Positions 1 to 8,840 are shown, counted from the stretch's first letter. The stretch is 32,567 nucleotides of DNA from Actinomycetes bacterium (GCA_025358125.1 JANYKS010000109.1:1-32567), one strand, 5' to 3'. Numbers and translations: made by a program. The notes: a model not told the origin generated them from the letters alone.

Positions 1-37
1 TGCCGAGATCGAGGGCGAGAACCCTCACCGCGCCCAT
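1..37 (-). CDS. ruvX: RuvX/YqgF N-terminus (partial, cut by the window edge)
   Basis: Only the first codons are present. Read on the minus strand from the ATG at 37 they give MGAVRVLALDLG; from the GTG at 28 they give MRVLALDLG. That is the typical opening of RuvX/YqgF, the RNase H-fold putative Holliday junction resolvase, whose first strand carries the metal-binding Asp in a 'xLxLDxG' motif. The position fits too: alaS followed by ruvX is a very common bacterial order, and the gap after the alaS stop is only 13 bases. Which start is used cannot be decided. Identification rests on about ten residues plus gene order. Confidence 0.55.
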   Translation of the reverse strand, partial: MGAVRVLALDLG

Positions 38-50
38 CCCATGTGACGGG

Positions 51-2669
51 TCACCCGGATGTTGCTGCCTCTGTGGCAAGCCGCAGCGCCTCGTCGAGCC
101 CGTCCGGGTTCTTTCCACCTGCTGTCGCGACGTCACCCTTGCCGCCACCGCCACCGCCGACGGCTCGGGCAGCGTCCTTGATGAGGTCGCCGGCCTGGCC
201 GCTGAATTCAGGGGTGACTGCGGCGACGAGCGAAACGCCGCCCGACGAGACACCACCCGACGAGGTCAGCCCCCCAAGGACCACCGCCCGGATGCCCGGC
301 TGTCGCCGAATTGCGAGCGCGAGCTCGCGCAGGTCACCAGGGGCCAACCCGTCGACACGGGTGACGAGTACGCCACCCTGGGCCTTCGTCGCCAGCTCAC
401 CGGCGCGGCCCGTTGCGACCGTCGAGCGCAGCCCCTTGATCTCGTCGTTGAGCGACTTGATCTCTTCGAGCTGACGCTGCAACCCCTCGAGCACGTCGGT
501 CGCCGGAACCCCGAGCAGCCGCGCGGAATCCGCGATCAGGCGTTCGTCGCGCTGCAGCAGCGCAACGCTGTTGGCGCCGGTGACTGCCTCGATCCGGCGC
601 AGGTTGGAGCCGATCGAACTCTCACCGACGATCTTGATCAGACCGATGTCGCCGGTGGCCCTGACGTGGGTGCCACCGCACAACTCGACCGAGCTGCCGG
701 CTTCGAGCACCCGCACGATCTCGCCGTACTTGTCGCCGAAGAACGCGATCGCGCCGAGTGCCATCGCCTCTTGCTTGGTGGTCTCGAACACCCTCGCCGG
801 CGCGTTTGCGAGTACCTCGCGATTGGCGATCCGCTCGATTTCGGTGATCTCGTCGTCGGTGAGCGCAGAGTAGTGGCTGAAGTCGAACCGCAACCGATCC
901 GGCCCGACGAGCGAGCCGGCCTGCTTCACGTGCTGGCCGAGCACGGTGCGCAGCGCATGGTGGAGCACATGGGTGCCGGTGTGGTTGCGGCGGATGGCGT
1001 CGCGACGCTCGATGTCGATCGCGGCCGTCGCCGTTTGTCCCGGTGTCAGCGTGCCGCCCGCGACACGAGCCGTGTGGCGGCGCAGGCCCGCGAGCGCGAA
1101 CGTGGTGTCGATCACGTCCGCGATGCCGGTCTCGGTCGTGATCGTGCCGGTGTCACCGACCTGCCCGCCCGACTCGGCGTAGAACGGTGTGCGGTCGAGG
1201 AAGATCTCGACGGTGTCATCCGCCGCCGCCAAAACGGCGAGGATCCGACTTTCCGTCTGGTTCTCGACGTATCCGAGGAACTCGGTGATGCCGAACTGCT
1301 CGTTGACCTCGCGGTACGAGTCCATCTGCTCGTCGCCGGTGGTATTGGCCTTGCGGCCGGCTTTGGCCCGGCGGCGCTGCTCGGCCATGTCGGTCTCGAA
1401 CCCGTCCTTGTCGATGCTGACACCGCGCTCGCCCGCGATCTCCTCGGTCAGCTCGAGCGGAAAACCGTACGTGTCGTGCAGGGTGAACGCAGTGTTGCCG
1501 GCGAGCACCTCAGGACCCTTGGCGAGCTCGTCTTCGAGGATGGACAGCCCGTTCTTGAGTGTCTCGCGGAAGCGTTCCTCCTCCTTGGTGAGTACCCCGA
1601 CGATGAAGTCGCGGTTCTTGACGACATCGGGGTACGCCTCGCCCATGACATCGATCGCGGTCTCGACGAGACCCGGCATGACGAGCTTTTCGGTTCCGAG
1701 CAGGTAGGCGTGGCGCACCGCGCGGCGGATGATCCGGCGCAGCACGTAACCGCGACCCTCGTTGCTCGGGAACACGCCGTCGGTGACCAGCATCGTGCTA
1801 CTGCGCGCGTGCTCAGCGAGAACACGCAGGCTGAAGCTGCTGCGATCCTCGTAGTCGCCAGGGAGATAGAGCCGACCCGTGACGGACTGAGCCTGTTCGA
1901 TCAGCGGCGCCATGACATCGGTTTCCCAGACGCTGTCCTTGCCCTGCACGAGCGCGAGGATCCGTTCGAGGCCGGCGCCGGTGTCGATCGACGGTTTCGG
2001 CAACGGTGTGCGAATGCCATCCGACGTCTGGTTGAACTGCATGAAGACGAGGTTCCAGAACTCCATGAACCGGTCACCGTGGGGATCGTGCAGGGGCCCG
2101 CCTTCCGGGCCGAACGCCGGCCCACGGTCGATGTGCAGTTCGCTGCACGGCCCGCACGGGCCGGTGTCGCCCATCTGCCAGAAGTTGTCCTTGTCACCGA
2201 GGCGCTGGATCCGGTTCATCGGCACGCCGACCTGATCGTGCCAGATCTGCTCGGCTTCGTCGTCGCTGTCGTGGACGGTGATCCAGATCTTGTCGCCGTC
2301 GAGGCCGAAGACGTCGGTGACGAGCTCCCAGCTCCACTGGATCGCATCGCTCTTGAAGTAGTCGCCGAAGCTGAAGTTGCCGAGCATCTCGAAGAACACG
2401 AAGTGGCGCTTGGTGCGACCGACGTCGTCGAGGTCGTTGTGCTTGCCGCCGGCCCTGGCACATTTCTGAACGCTGACGGCCCGCTTGAACGGAGGTGTCT
2501 CGTCACCGACGAAGTACGGCTTGAACGGCACCATCCCGGCAACCGTGAACATCAGCGACGGATCGTGCGGGATCAGGCTCGCCGACGGCACCGGGGTGTG
2601 CCCTCGCTCGGCGAAGAAACCGGTGTAGGAGTCGCGGAGCTGATTCGCGGTGGATGGCGGCGTACTCAT
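51..2669 (-). CDS. alaS: Alanine--tRNA ligase
   Basis: AlaRS charges tRNA-Ala with alanine using ATP in the cytoplasm and edits mischarged Ser and Gly. The 872-residue length is normal for the full bacterial enzyme. The class II aminoacylation core is at the N-terminus, with the family-typical RAGGKHNDLDDVG and FFEMLGNFSFGDYFK segments near residues 70-105. The middle carries the editing site HTGTHVLHHAL, whose HxxxH supplies zinc ligands, and further on ELCGGTHV supplies the remaining Cys and His. A Gly-rich C-terminal C-Ala domain (GGGGGGKGD) ends the protein. The ATG at 2669 gives the expected N-terminus. A TAGGCT hexamer 9 nt upstream suggests an almost leaderless mRNA. The gene diverges from the Cys-rich protein at 2735 and is followed by ruvX. 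Confidence 0.98.
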   Translation of the reverse strand: MSTPPSTANQLRDSYTGFFAERGHTPVPSASLIPHDPSLMFTVAGMVPFKPYFVGDETPPFKRAVSVQKCARAGGKHNDLDDVGRTKRHFVFFEMLGNFSFGDYFKSDAIQWSWELVTDVFGLDGDKIWITVHDSDDEAEQIWHDQVGVPMNRIQRLGDKDNFWQMGDTGPCGPCSELHIDRGPAFGPEGGPLHDPHGDRFMEFWNLVFMQFNQTSDGIRTPLPKPSIDTGAGLERILALVQGKDSVWETDVMAPLIEQAQSVTGRLYLPGDYEDRSSFSLRVLAEHARSSTMLVTDGVFPSNEGRGYVLRRIIRRAVRHAYLLGTEKLVMPGLVETAIDVMGEAYPDVVKNRDFIVGVLTKEEERFRETLKNGLSILEDELAKGPEVLAGNTAFTLHDTYGFPLELTEEIAGERGVSIDKDGFETDMAEQRRRAKAGRKANTTGDEQMDSYREVNEQFGITEFLGYVENQTESRILAVLAAADDTVEIFLDRTPFYAESGGQVGDTGTITTETGIADVIDTTFALAGLRRHTARVAGGTLTPGQTATAAIDIERRDAIRRNHTGTHVLHHALRTVLGQHVKQAGSLVGPDRLRFDFSHYSALTDDEITEIERIANREVLANAPARVFETTKQEAMALGAIAFFGDKYGEIVRVLEAGSSVELCGGTHVRATGDIGLIKIVGESSIGSNLRRIEAVTGANSVALLQRDERLIADSARLLGVPATDVLEGLQRQLEEIKSLNDEIKGLRSTVATGRAGELATKAQGGVLVTRVDGLAPGDLRELALAIRRQPGIRAVVLGGLTSSGGVSSGGVSLVAAVTPEFSGQAGDLIKDAARAVGGGGGGKGDVATAGGKNPDGLDEALRLATEAATSG

Positions 2670-2678
2670 GGTTCGTGC

Positions 2679-2684
2679 AGCCTA
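2679..2684 (-). promoter_or_regulatory. Candidate -10 element of alaS
   Basis: Read on the minus strand this is TAGGCT, matching the actinobacterial TANNNT -10 pattern, with 9 nt to the alaS ATG. The spacing is slightly longer than at the clearest leaderless starts of this window, so the transcript may have a leader of 0-3 nt. No convincing -35 is visible. Confidence 0.4.
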
Positions 2685-2722
2685 TCCGTCGTCTCCAGCG
2701 GTAGATCTTGTCGATTTCCGGC

Positions 2723-2728
2723 TACCTT
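2723..2728 (+). promoter_or_regulatory. Candidate -10 (TACCTT) of a leaderless gene
   Basis: TACCTT is followed by 6 nt and then a GTG. No Shine-Dalgarno sequence is present. The arrangement decides the start of the downstream Cys-rich protein at 2735 rather than the TTG at 2708. Confidence 0.55.
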
Positions 2729-2734
2729 CAACAC

Positions 2735-3460
2735 GTGGCCCGACCCGAAGATCTGCACGAATATCTCAGCTTCGACGACCCCGACGAAGAGCGCACCTGG
2801 GTATTCGACGTCACGTTCCTCCGTTCGAGTTGGAACTGCATCTGGGGCAACGGCTGCAAGGGCGTACTCACCGAAGATGCGCAACAGCTCGATCAGGGCT
2901 GTTGCAGCTACGGCGCCCACTTCATCGACGATGCCGATGTCCGGACCGTGGTCGAGACCTCGTCCCGGCTGACCCCGCAGCAGTGGCAGTTCCATGCCGC
3001 GGCCAAGCGCAGCGGTTGGCAAGCCACGGAACCGGACGGGACGATCACGACCCGGCTGGTCGACGGCGCGTGCATCTTCCTCAACCGGCCAGGGTTCGCG
3101 GGCGGCGCCGGTTGTGCCCTGCACAGCGCGGCGCTTGCGGTCGGCGAGCGCCCGCTCGACTGGAAGCCCGATGTGTGCTGGCAGCTGCCGCTGCGACTGC
3201 ACGAGGACATCGATGCCCATGGCCATGTCACGAGCACCCTGCGCGAATGGAAGCGTCGCGATTGGGGCGAGGGCGGGGCCGAGTTCCACTGGTGGTGCAC
3301 CGAGAGCGACGACGCATTCGGCGCCAAGCAGCGCACCTATCAGTATCTGCGCGAAGAGATCGTCGAATTCACCGGCGTCAAGGTCTACGACATGCTCGTC
3401 AAGCAGCTCGAGCAGGCCCGCGCGACGCCGCTCCCGCACCCCGCCGTGCGTCGCAGATAA
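2735..3460 (+). CDS. Cys-rich YkgJ/DUF3109-like putative metal-binding protein
   Basis: A 241-residue protein of unknown function with a conserved Cys layout. It has CIWGNGC near residue 35, GCCSYGAHF near residue 58, then DGACIFLNR and GCALH around residues 110-130. Spaced Cys ending in a 'GxCxxL...GCxxH' pattern is characteristic of YkgJ/DUF3109-type proteins, thought to bind an Fe-S cluster or zinc. The C-terminal half (KPDVCWQLPL, FHWWCTE) adds two more Cys and is Trp-rich. It resembles a conserved hypothetical family I recall from many Actinobacteria. No signal peptide or membrane segment is seen, so it is probably cytoplasmic. The GTG at 2735 was chosen because a TACCTT hexamer sits 6 nt upstream; the alternative TTG at 2708 would add nine residues. 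The gene converges on typA. Confidence 0.75.
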   Translation: MARPEDLHEYLSFDDPDEERTWVFDVTFLRSSWNCIWGNGCKGVLTEDAQQLDQGCCSYGAHFIDDADVRTVVETSSRLTPQQWQFHAAAKRSGWQATEPDGTITTRLVDGACIFLNRPGFAGGAGCALHSAALAVGERPLDWKPDVCWQLPLRLHEDIDAHGHVTSTLREWKRRDWGEGGAEFHWWCTESDDAFGAKQRTYQYLREEIVEFTGVKVYDMLVKQLEQARATPLPHPAVRRR

Positions 3461-3480
3461 CCGTAGGCCCAGACCACCGG

Positions 3481-3507
3481 CCGCCCGAATTGGTCGATCA
3501 AGGGCGG
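3481..3507. terminator. Possible bidirectional terminator between convergent genes
   Basis: CCGCCC at 3481-3486 pairs with GGGCGG at 3502-3507. Inside, TTG pairs with CAA around the loop, leaving a small bulge. It lies in the 60-bp gap between the convergent Cys-rich gene and typA. No long U-tract follows, which is usual in GC-rich genomes, so the call is structural only. Confidence 0.35.
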
Positions 3508-3520
3508 GGGTGGGTGCTGG

Positions 3521-5350
3521 TTATTTGGGCTTCTTGTTCGACTTGCGGCGCTCCTCGAGGCCGAGGTACTTCTTGCGGATGCGGATGTTCTTCGGCGTCA
3601 CTTCGACCAGTTCGTCGTCGGTGATCCACTCGATCGCGGTTTCGAGGCTGTGGATTCGCGGGGCTGGCAGCTTGACGGCATCGTCGTGGCTGTGCGTACG
3701 AATGTTGTTCTTCTCCTTGGGGCGCACGGCGTTGACGACCATCTCGTCCTCACGAGCACACTCGCCGACGACCATGCCTTCGTAGACCTGCTCGCCGGGG
3801 CTGACGAAGAACTGTCCGCTGAGCTGCAGTTTGTCGAGCGCGTAGCCAGTGGTCTGGCCGATCCGGTCGGCGACCATCGCGCCACCACGGGAATCGGGCA
3901 TGTCGCCAGCCCACGGCATCCACCCGAGATGATGCTGGTGCAGCAGCGCCGTGCCGCGGGTCGCAGTCATCAGCAATGAACGGAGACCGATCAGGCCACG
4001 GCTCGGACACTCGAAGGTCACGATGGTCCGCCCGGAATCGCCGGTGCGCAGGTCGGTGATTCGTCCCTTGCGCGGCGCGAGTTCCTGGGTGATCGTGCCG
4101 ACGTGCTCGTCGGGAACGTCGCACACACCCCGTTCCTGCGGCTCGAACCTCTTGCCGTTGACTTCCTTGGTGATGACCTCGGGCCGGCTGACCTGCAGCT
4201 CGTAACCCTCACGGCGCATCGACTCGATCAGGACTGCGAGCTGGAGCTCACCTCGACCGGCAACCTCGATGACGTCGGGCGAACCCGTCTCGAACAACTT
4301 GATCGACACGTTGCCGAGCAGTTCCTTGTCGAGCCGCTCGATCAGGTGGCGACTGGTCAGGTACTTGCCGTCCCTGCCGGCGAACGGCGACGTGTTGACA
4401 CCGAACGTCATTCGCAGCACCGGCTCATCGACGGTCAGGCGGGGCAACGCAACCGGATTCTCGACCGAGGCAATGGTGTCGCCGATCTCGACCTCCGGGA
4501 AGCCGGCAACCACGAACAGATCGCCAGCCGAAAGCTCTTGGATCTCGTTGCGGCTGACGCCCTCGAAGGCCATCAGCTGACTGAGGCGGCGCTTCAACGG
4601 AGGTTGCCCCTCCGAGAACTCCTCTTCGAGCAACGCAACGGTGTCGCCCCTGCGCATGACGCCGTTGACGACGCGCCCGATGGCGAGGCGCCCGAGGTAC
4701 TCGCTCGCGTCGAGCGTGGTGACCATCGCCTGCAACGGAGCATTCGGGTCGCCCTGCGGCGCCGGGATGGTTTCGATGATCGTGTCGAGCAACGAGGAGA
4801 GGTCTTCGTCGGGGCCCGGCATGCCGACGCCGCGCATCGATCGGCCCTCGCGGGCGACGGCTGAGATGATTTGGAAGTCGATGTGATGGTCGCCGGCGTC
4901 GAGGTCGATGAACAGCTGATAGATCTCGTCGACGACTTCGTCGGGCCGGGCGTCGCCGCGATCGACCTTGTTGATGATGACGATGGCCGGCAGATCGAGC
5001 GCCAGTGCTTTTTGGAGCACGTAGCGGGTCTGGGGCAGCGGGCCTTCCGCCGCGTCGACGAGCAACAGCACGCCGTCGACCATGGTCAGCGCCCGCTCGA
5101 CCTCTCCGCCGAAATCGGCGTGACCAGGGGTGTCGACGAGGTTGATCTTCACGCCCTTCCACATGATCGAAGCGGCCTTGGCGAGAATGGTGATGCCCCG
5201 CTCGCGCTCTTGGTCGTTGCTGTCCATCACACGGTCGACGACGGCCTGATGGGCGGCGAAGGTGCCGGTGGAGCGCAGCAACGCATCGACGAGAGTGGTC
5301 TTGCCATGGTCGACGTGCGCGACAAGGGCGATATTTCGTAATTCAGTCAT
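3521..5350 (-). CDS. typA: Translational GTPase TypA/BipA
   Basis: A ribosome-associated GTPase of the EF-G/LepA superfamily, involved in ribosome assembly and stress or low-temperature adaptation. All G motifs are visible: P-loop AHVDHGKTT at residues 11-19, switch I ERGITI, G3 DTPGH, and NKVD as G4. EF-G-like domains III and V follow, then the TypA-specific C-terminal domain, ending in a basic Lys-rich tail. The 609 residues from the ATG at 5350 match the usual 600-620. An upstream in-frame ATG at 5380 would add ten non-conserved residues and was not used. No Shine-Dalgarno precedes the ATG, but a perfect 8+8 inverted repeat lies 29 nt upstream. It follows the small DUF3073-like gene on the same strand. 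Confidence 0.97.
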   Translation of the reverse strand: MTELRNIALVAHVDHGKTTLVDALLRSTGTFAAHQAVVDRVMDSNDQERERGITILAKAASIMWKGVKINLVDTPGHADFGGEVERALTMVDGVLLLVDAAEGPLPQTRYVLQKALALDLPAIVIINKVDRGDARPDEVVDEIYQLFIDLDAGDHHIDFQIISAVAREGRSMRGVGMPGPDEDLSSLLDTIIETIPAPQGDPNAPLQAMVTTLDASEYLGRLAIGRVVNGVMRRGDTVALLEEEFSEGQPPLKRRLSQLMAFEGVSRNEIQELSAGDLFVVAGFPEVEIGDTIASVENPVALPRLTVDEPVLRMTFGVNTSPFAGRDGKYLTSRHLIERLDKELLGNVSIKLFETGSPDVIEVAGRGELQLAVLIESMRREGYELQVSRPEVITKEVNGKRFEPQERGVCDVPDEHVGTITQELAPRKGRITDLRTGDSGRTIVTFECPSRGLIGLRSLLMTATRGTALLHQHHLGWMPWAGDMPDSRGGAMVADRIGQTTGYALDKLQLSGQFFVSPGEQVYEGMVVGECAREDEMVVNAVRPKEKNNIRTHSHDDAVKLPAPRIHSLETAIEWITDDELVEVTPKNIRIRKKYLGLEERRKSNKKPK

Positions 5351-5378
5351 GATCCGGGGGTTTCGTTGGGGCCGACAC

Positions 5379-5395
5379 ACCGAGACGGTCTCGGT
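5379..5395. repeat. Perfect inverted repeat in the typA leader
   Basis: ACCGAGAC, one central base, then GTCTCGGT: a perfect 8+8 inverted repeat. It sits between the stop of the small gene (5414) and the typA start (5350). The one-base centre makes it look more like a protein-binding operator than a terminator hairpin, although an RNA hairpin with a shorter stem could form in the leader. Confidence 0.5.
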
Positions 5396-5413
5396 ACGGC
5401 AAAGATTGATGCT

Positions 5414-5602
5414 CTACTTGTCGGGCTCTTCGTCATCGTCGTCGTCGAACGTGACACCGTACTTTTCCGCTAGCGCGGCGTACTCGTCGTCTTCGGTTCG
5501 AGGACGTTGATCATTGCCACCAAACCCCAGATCTATTGCGCTGGGACCAGCTTGCTTGAGCTTTCGCGCTTCTTCAAAGCGGCGATGACGACCCTTCTTC
5601 AC
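5414..5602 (-). CDS. Small charged protein, DUF3073-like
   Basis: A 62-residue protein with a strongly basic N-terminus (KKGRHRRFEEARKLK), a short middle and an acidic tail (DDDDDEEPD). The layout, including 'DEYAALAEKYG' before the acid run, resembles the small actinobacterial DUF3073 family, whose function is unknown. This is recognition by pattern only. The GTG at 5602 is preceded by GGAG about 8 nt upstream and by TAGATT as a possible -10, so it appears to be the first gene of a unit running into typA 63 nt downstream. Split charge like this is common in small nucleic-acid or ribosome-associated proteins, but no role should be assumed. Confidence 0.6.
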   Translation of the reverse strand: MKKGRHRRFEEARKLKQAGPSAIDLGFGGNDQRPRTEDDEYAALAEKYGVTFDDDDDEEPDK

Positions 5603-5641
5603 GGTAGGGCTCCGAATCTAGAGAAATAACATCGGGTGAAA

Positions 5642-5656
5642 GCCTACTGGCTAGGC
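5642..5656 (-). terminator. Possible terminator downstream of korB
   Basis: On the minus strand GCCTA, a 5-nt loop and TAGGC form a short stem followed by TTTC. It lies about 75 nt past the korB stop and before the small 62-residue gene. The stem is only 5 bp, so the call is tentative. Confidence 0.3.
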
Positions 5657-5731
5657 GGCGTAACGTGACGGACCACAGACCAGTCGGCAGCTGAATTTCG
5701 AAGGATATCCCTGCTCAGACCCCTTCGCGGC

Positions 5732-6772
5732 TCAGCTCACCTGCCATGTTCCGGCCGACTGGAGCAACGCCCGCAGGTCTCCGGGACCACGTTTCGACGA
5801 CGCATCAGCCAATTGCGCTCCGACCATCGATCCGTAGTCGGCCCGCTCGACGCTGCGGAACACCCCGAACGGTGTCGGCGACCAACCGTCGGAGCAATAC
5901 TCGGCTTGTTGCGTCGACAACCGCGCCAACGCGAAAGCCAGGCTCGCGTCGTCGCGGTACGCATCGTGGACCAGCAGTGCGTCGATACCGACCTCGGCCA
6001 CCTCGACGATCCGCAACCGGCCGTCACTGCCCATCACGACCCCGGCATGGCCGTCTTGGCCGAATCGGATCGGCTCGCCGTGGTGAAGATCGATCATCAT
6101 CTCGGCCCGGGACTTGCGCGCGGTGACGGGAGCAAAGGCATCGTCGTTGAACACGTTGCAGTTCTGAAGGATCTCCACGAACGATGCGCCTCGGTGGGCA
6201 TGCGCCGCCCGGAAGGTGTCCATCATGTGCTTGCGGTCGAGGTCATGGGTCCTGGCCACGAAGCTCGCCTCTGCTCCGAGAGCGACGGCGAGCGGATTGA
6301 AGGGGTGATCGATCGAACCCATCGGGGTGCTCTTGGTGATCTTGCCGAGCTCCGATGTCGGCGAATACTGGCCCTTGGTGAGACCGTAGATCCGGTTGTT
6401 GAAGAGCAGGATCGTCAGGTTGACGTTGCGGCGCAGGGCATGGATCAGGTGATTGCCACCGATCGAGAGGCCGTCGCCATCGCCGGTGATCACCCATACG
6501 TCGAGATCGGGCCGCGCCACGGCGATCCCGGTGGCGATCGCTGGCGCCCGGCCGTGGATGCCATGAATGCCGTAGGTGTTCATGTAGTACGGGAACCGGC
6601 TGGAGCATCCGATGCCGGACACGAACACGGTGTTCTCCGGCCGGATGCCCAGTTCCGGCATCAGTGTCTGGACCGCCAACAAGATGCCGTAGTCGCCGCA
6701 GCCCGGGCACCAGCGCACCTCCTGGTCGCTAGTCCAGTCCTTCTTGGTCGTCAGGCTGACGGTATCGGTCAC
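5732..6772 (-). CDS. korB: 2-oxoacid:ferredoxin oxidoreductase, beta subunit (KorB)
   Basis: The thiamine-diphosphate subunit of a two-subunit 2-oxoacid (probably 2-oxoglutarate):ferredoxin oxidoreductase. It decarboxylates the oxoacid, forms the acyl-CoA and reduces ferredoxin. The 346 residues open with a short lead and EVRWCPGCGDYG, typical of KorB and a likely cluster-ligand region. The ThDP/Mg motif follows as GDGDGLSIGGNH and ends in LLFNNRIYGLTKGQYSPTS. The start is the GTG at 6772, which overlaps the korA stop by 4 nt (GTGA); the reading frame is open further upstream, but only inside korA. Translation is therefore probably coupled to korA. In mycobacteria KorAB is an oxygen-tolerant route from 2-oxoglutarate to succinyl-CoA; substrate preference here is inferred. 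Confidence 0.95.
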   Translation of the reverse strand: MTDTVSLTTKKDWTSDQEVRWCPGCGDYGILLAVQTLMPELGIRPENTVFVSGIGCSSRFPYYMNTYGIHGIHGRAPAIATGIAVARPDLDVWVITGDGDGLSIGGNHLIHALRRNVNLTILLFNNRIYGLTKGQYSPTSELGKITKSTPMGSIDHPFNPLAVALGAEASFVARTHDLDRKHMMDTFRAAHAHRGASFVEILQNCNVFNDDAFAPVTARKSRAEMMIDLHHGEPIRFGQDGHAGVVMGSDGRLRIVEVAEVGIDALLVHDAYRDDASLAFALARLSTQQAEYCSDGWSPTPFGVFRSVERADYGSMVGAQLADASSKRGPGDLRALLQSAGTWQVS

Positions 6773-8682
6773 GATGTTGCTCCGTTGCTGGTTGTCGGCG
6801 CCGATCCGAGTCCGATACCGACGGCCGCGTCGAGTGCGTCTTCGAGTTCGCGGGCCGTGAACGGCAGGCCCTGCACTTTCGAGATCGACTGGGCATCGAT
6901 CAGGAACTCGGCCCGCACGATTCGGCACAGTTGGCCGAGGTTCAGTTCCGGTACGAGCACCTTGGGGAACGCGCGAAGCACCTCGCCGAGGTTGGACGGC
7001 AGCGGATTGAGATGGGTGAGGTGGACCCAGGCGACTTTCACGCCTCGCCTCCGGCTGCGTTGTACGGCTGCGTCGATCGCGGCCCAGGTGGAGCCCCAGC
7101 CGAGGAAGCACACGTCGGCGTCGGCGTCGCCGACGACCTCGACCGGCGGGATGTCCTTGGCGATGCCTGCGATCTTGGCCGCGCGCAGGTGAACCATCCG
7201 CTCGTGGTTCTCAGCGGTGTAGTCGATGTCTCCGCTGCCGTCGCGCTTTTCGAGCCCGCCGATACGGTGCATCAGGTCTGGTGTGCCGGGGATCGCCCAC
7301 GGTCTGGCCAACGTCTCTGGGTCGCGTTGGTACGGCCAGAACTCGGCGGTGCCATCGGGTGCGGTGTGGTTCAACTCGGTCGTGAACGGCACCGAGATGT
7401 CGGGCAGCGATTCGACGTCGGGTAGCAGCCACGGTTCGGAGCCGTTGGCGATGTAGCCGTCGGAGAGCAGGATCACCGGTGTGCGGTACTTGAGCGCGAT
7501 CCTTGCTGCCTCGATCGCGGCGTGGAAGCAGTGGCTGGGGCTGTACGCGGCCACGATCGGCAACGGCGCTTCGGCGTGGCGGCCGTACATCGCGATGTTC
7601 AGGTCGGCTGCCTCAGTCTTGGTCGGCAACCCCGTCGATGGGCCGCCGCGCTGGATGTCGATCAGCAACATCGGCAGTTCCAGCGAGATGGCAAGGCTGA
7701 TCGTCTCGCTCTTCAGCGCGACTCCCGGCCCGCTCGTGGTGGTCATGCCGAGGTGGCCGGCGAACGCTGCGCCGAGCGCCATGCCGGCCGCCGCGATCTC
7801 GTCCTCCGCCTGCACCGTGCGCACGCCGAAGTGCTTGTTCTTGGACAGTTCGTGGAGGATGTCCGACGCCGGCGTGATCGGATAGCTGCCGAGGAAGACA
7901 GGCAGCTTGGCCAACTGGCCGGCCGCCACCAGACCCCATGCGAGGGCGATGTTGCCGGAGATGTTGGTGTATTCGCCGGCACGCATCTTGGCCGGTTCGA
8001 CCTGATAGGCGTGATCGAACAGCTCGGTGGTTTCGCCGAAGTGGTAACCGGCGTTGAACGCCGCGGTGTTCGCGGCGCAGATGAGGCCATCGCCGAACTT
8101 CGTCGCGATCCACTCCCACGTCGGCTCGCGGGGGCGGGAGAACAGCCATGAGATCAAGCCCAGCGCGAAGAAGTTCTTCGAGCGTTCGGCATCGCGGTTC
8201 TTGACGCCGAGTGGCACCGTCGCCTGGATCGTGAGCGACGTCATCGGCACCTCGACGACACGGTAGTTGCTGAGCGAACCGTCCTCGAGCGGGTTGGTCA
8301 GGTACCCGACCTTGTCGAGATCGCGCTGGACGAACGAGTCGCGGTTGACGATCAACAGCCCGCCCTGCTCGAGCCTTCCGATATCTGCCATGAGGGCTGC
8401 CGGATTCATTGCGATCAGCACACCCGGCGCGTCCCCGGGCGTGGTGATGTCGTGGTCGGAGATCTGCACCTGGAAGCTGGACACCCCGTTCACCGTGCCG
8501 GCGGGCGCGCGGATCTCTGCCGGAAAATCGGGGAACGTCGACAAATCGTTGCCGAAGATCGCACTCGACGAGGTGAACCGGTCGCCGGTGAGCTGCATCC
8601 CGTCTCCAGAGTCGCCGGCGAAGCGCACGACCACGCGCGTGATCGTCTCCGCTGCCGGCTTCCGCTCGACCGTATCGGTCAT
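6769..8682 (-). CDS. korA: 2-oxoacid:ferredoxin oxidoreductase, fused gamma-alpha subunit (KorA)
   Basis: Partner of KorB. The 637-residue protein fuses the gamma domain (GDSGDGMQLTG near residue 23, which contacts CoA) to the alpha domain. The alpha domain carries SYPITPASDIL, the glutamate-bearing VQAEDEIAAAGMALGAA and RGGPSTGLPTKTE. This fused architecture and length are typical of actinobacterial KorA. The ATG at 8682 is fixed by a strong Shine-Dalgarno, GGGGAGGT, 6 nt upstream; reading further upstream gives non-conserved sequence. With korB it forms an operon. It diverges from the parA-like gene across a 158-bp gap that holds a TATCGT -10 candidate for this gene. Confidence 0.95.
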   Translation of the reverse strand: MTDTVERKPAAETITRVVVRFAGDSGDGMQLTGDRFTSSSAIFGNDLSTFPDFPAEIRAPAGTVNGVSSFQVQISDHDITTPGDAPGVLIAMNPAALMADIGRLEQGGLLIVNRDSFVQRDLDKVGYLTNPLEDGSLSNYRVVEVPMTSLTIQATVPLGVKNRDAERSKNFFALGLISWLFSRPREPTWEWIATKFGDGLICAANTAAFNAGYHFGETTELFDHAYQVEPAKMRAGEYTNISGNIALAWGLVAAGQLAKLPVFLGSYPITPASDILHELSKNKHFGVRTVQAEDEIAAAGMALGAAFAGHLGMTTTSGPGVALKSETISLAISLELPMLLIDIQRGGPSTGLPTKTEAADLNIAMYGRHAEAPLPIVAAYSPSHCFHAAIEAARIALKYRTPVILLSDGYIANGSEPWLLPDVESLPDISVPFTTELNHTAPDGTAEFWPYQRDPETLARPWAIPGTPDLMHRIGGLEKRDGSGDIDYTAENHERMVHLRAAKIAGIAKDIPPVEVVGDADADVCFLGWGSTWAAIDAAVQRSRRRGVKVAWVHLTHLNPLPSNLGEVLRAFPKVLVPELNLGQLCRIVRAEFLIDAQSISKVQGLPFTARELEDALDAAVGIGLGSAPTTSNGATS

Positions 8683-8688
8683 CGGGAC

Positions 8689-8696
8689 ACCTCCCC
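8689..8696 (-). promoter_or_regulatory. Strong ribosome binding site of korA
   Basis: On the minus strand the sequence is GGGGAGGT, 6 nt before the korA ATG. It is one of the few near-perfect Shine-Dalgarno sites in the window; most neighbouring transcription units begin without one. It decides the korA start. Confidence 0.7.
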
Positions 8697-8731
8697 GCGG
8701 TGCGAGCCCTCTAGCCCATGCCGCAGTTCCA

Positions 8732-8751
8732 ACGATACACCTGCGTAGGTG
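8732..8751 (-). promoter_or_regulatory. Possible korA promoter with a small palindrome
   Basis: On the minus strand TATCGT (8732-8737) fits TANNNT and would start a leader of roughly 40 nt carrying the korA Shine-Dalgarno. Directly upstream lies CACCT-4 nt-AGGTG (8738-8751), an inverted repeat placed where a regulator could act. No clear -35 is seen. Confidence 0.3.
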
Positions 8752-8840
8752 CGCAATGGCGGCACCGAGCACCCAACTCGCGCTCGGCCGCGATGGTTGC
8801 AACGTCGGTCGTCGCGGTCGGAACATGACAACATGGGCCG

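Noticed and set aside
2708..2734. TTG start at 2708 for the Cys-rich protein
   Set aside because: Overlaps the -10-like TACCTT, which places transcription start at the GTG at 2735; the nine extra residues look non-conserved.
666..2972. A 768-codon open frame on the plus strand opposite alaS
   Set aside because: It is the antisense shadow of alaS, caused by GC-rich codon bias. It has no recognisable domain, and its composition is that of a mirrored gene.
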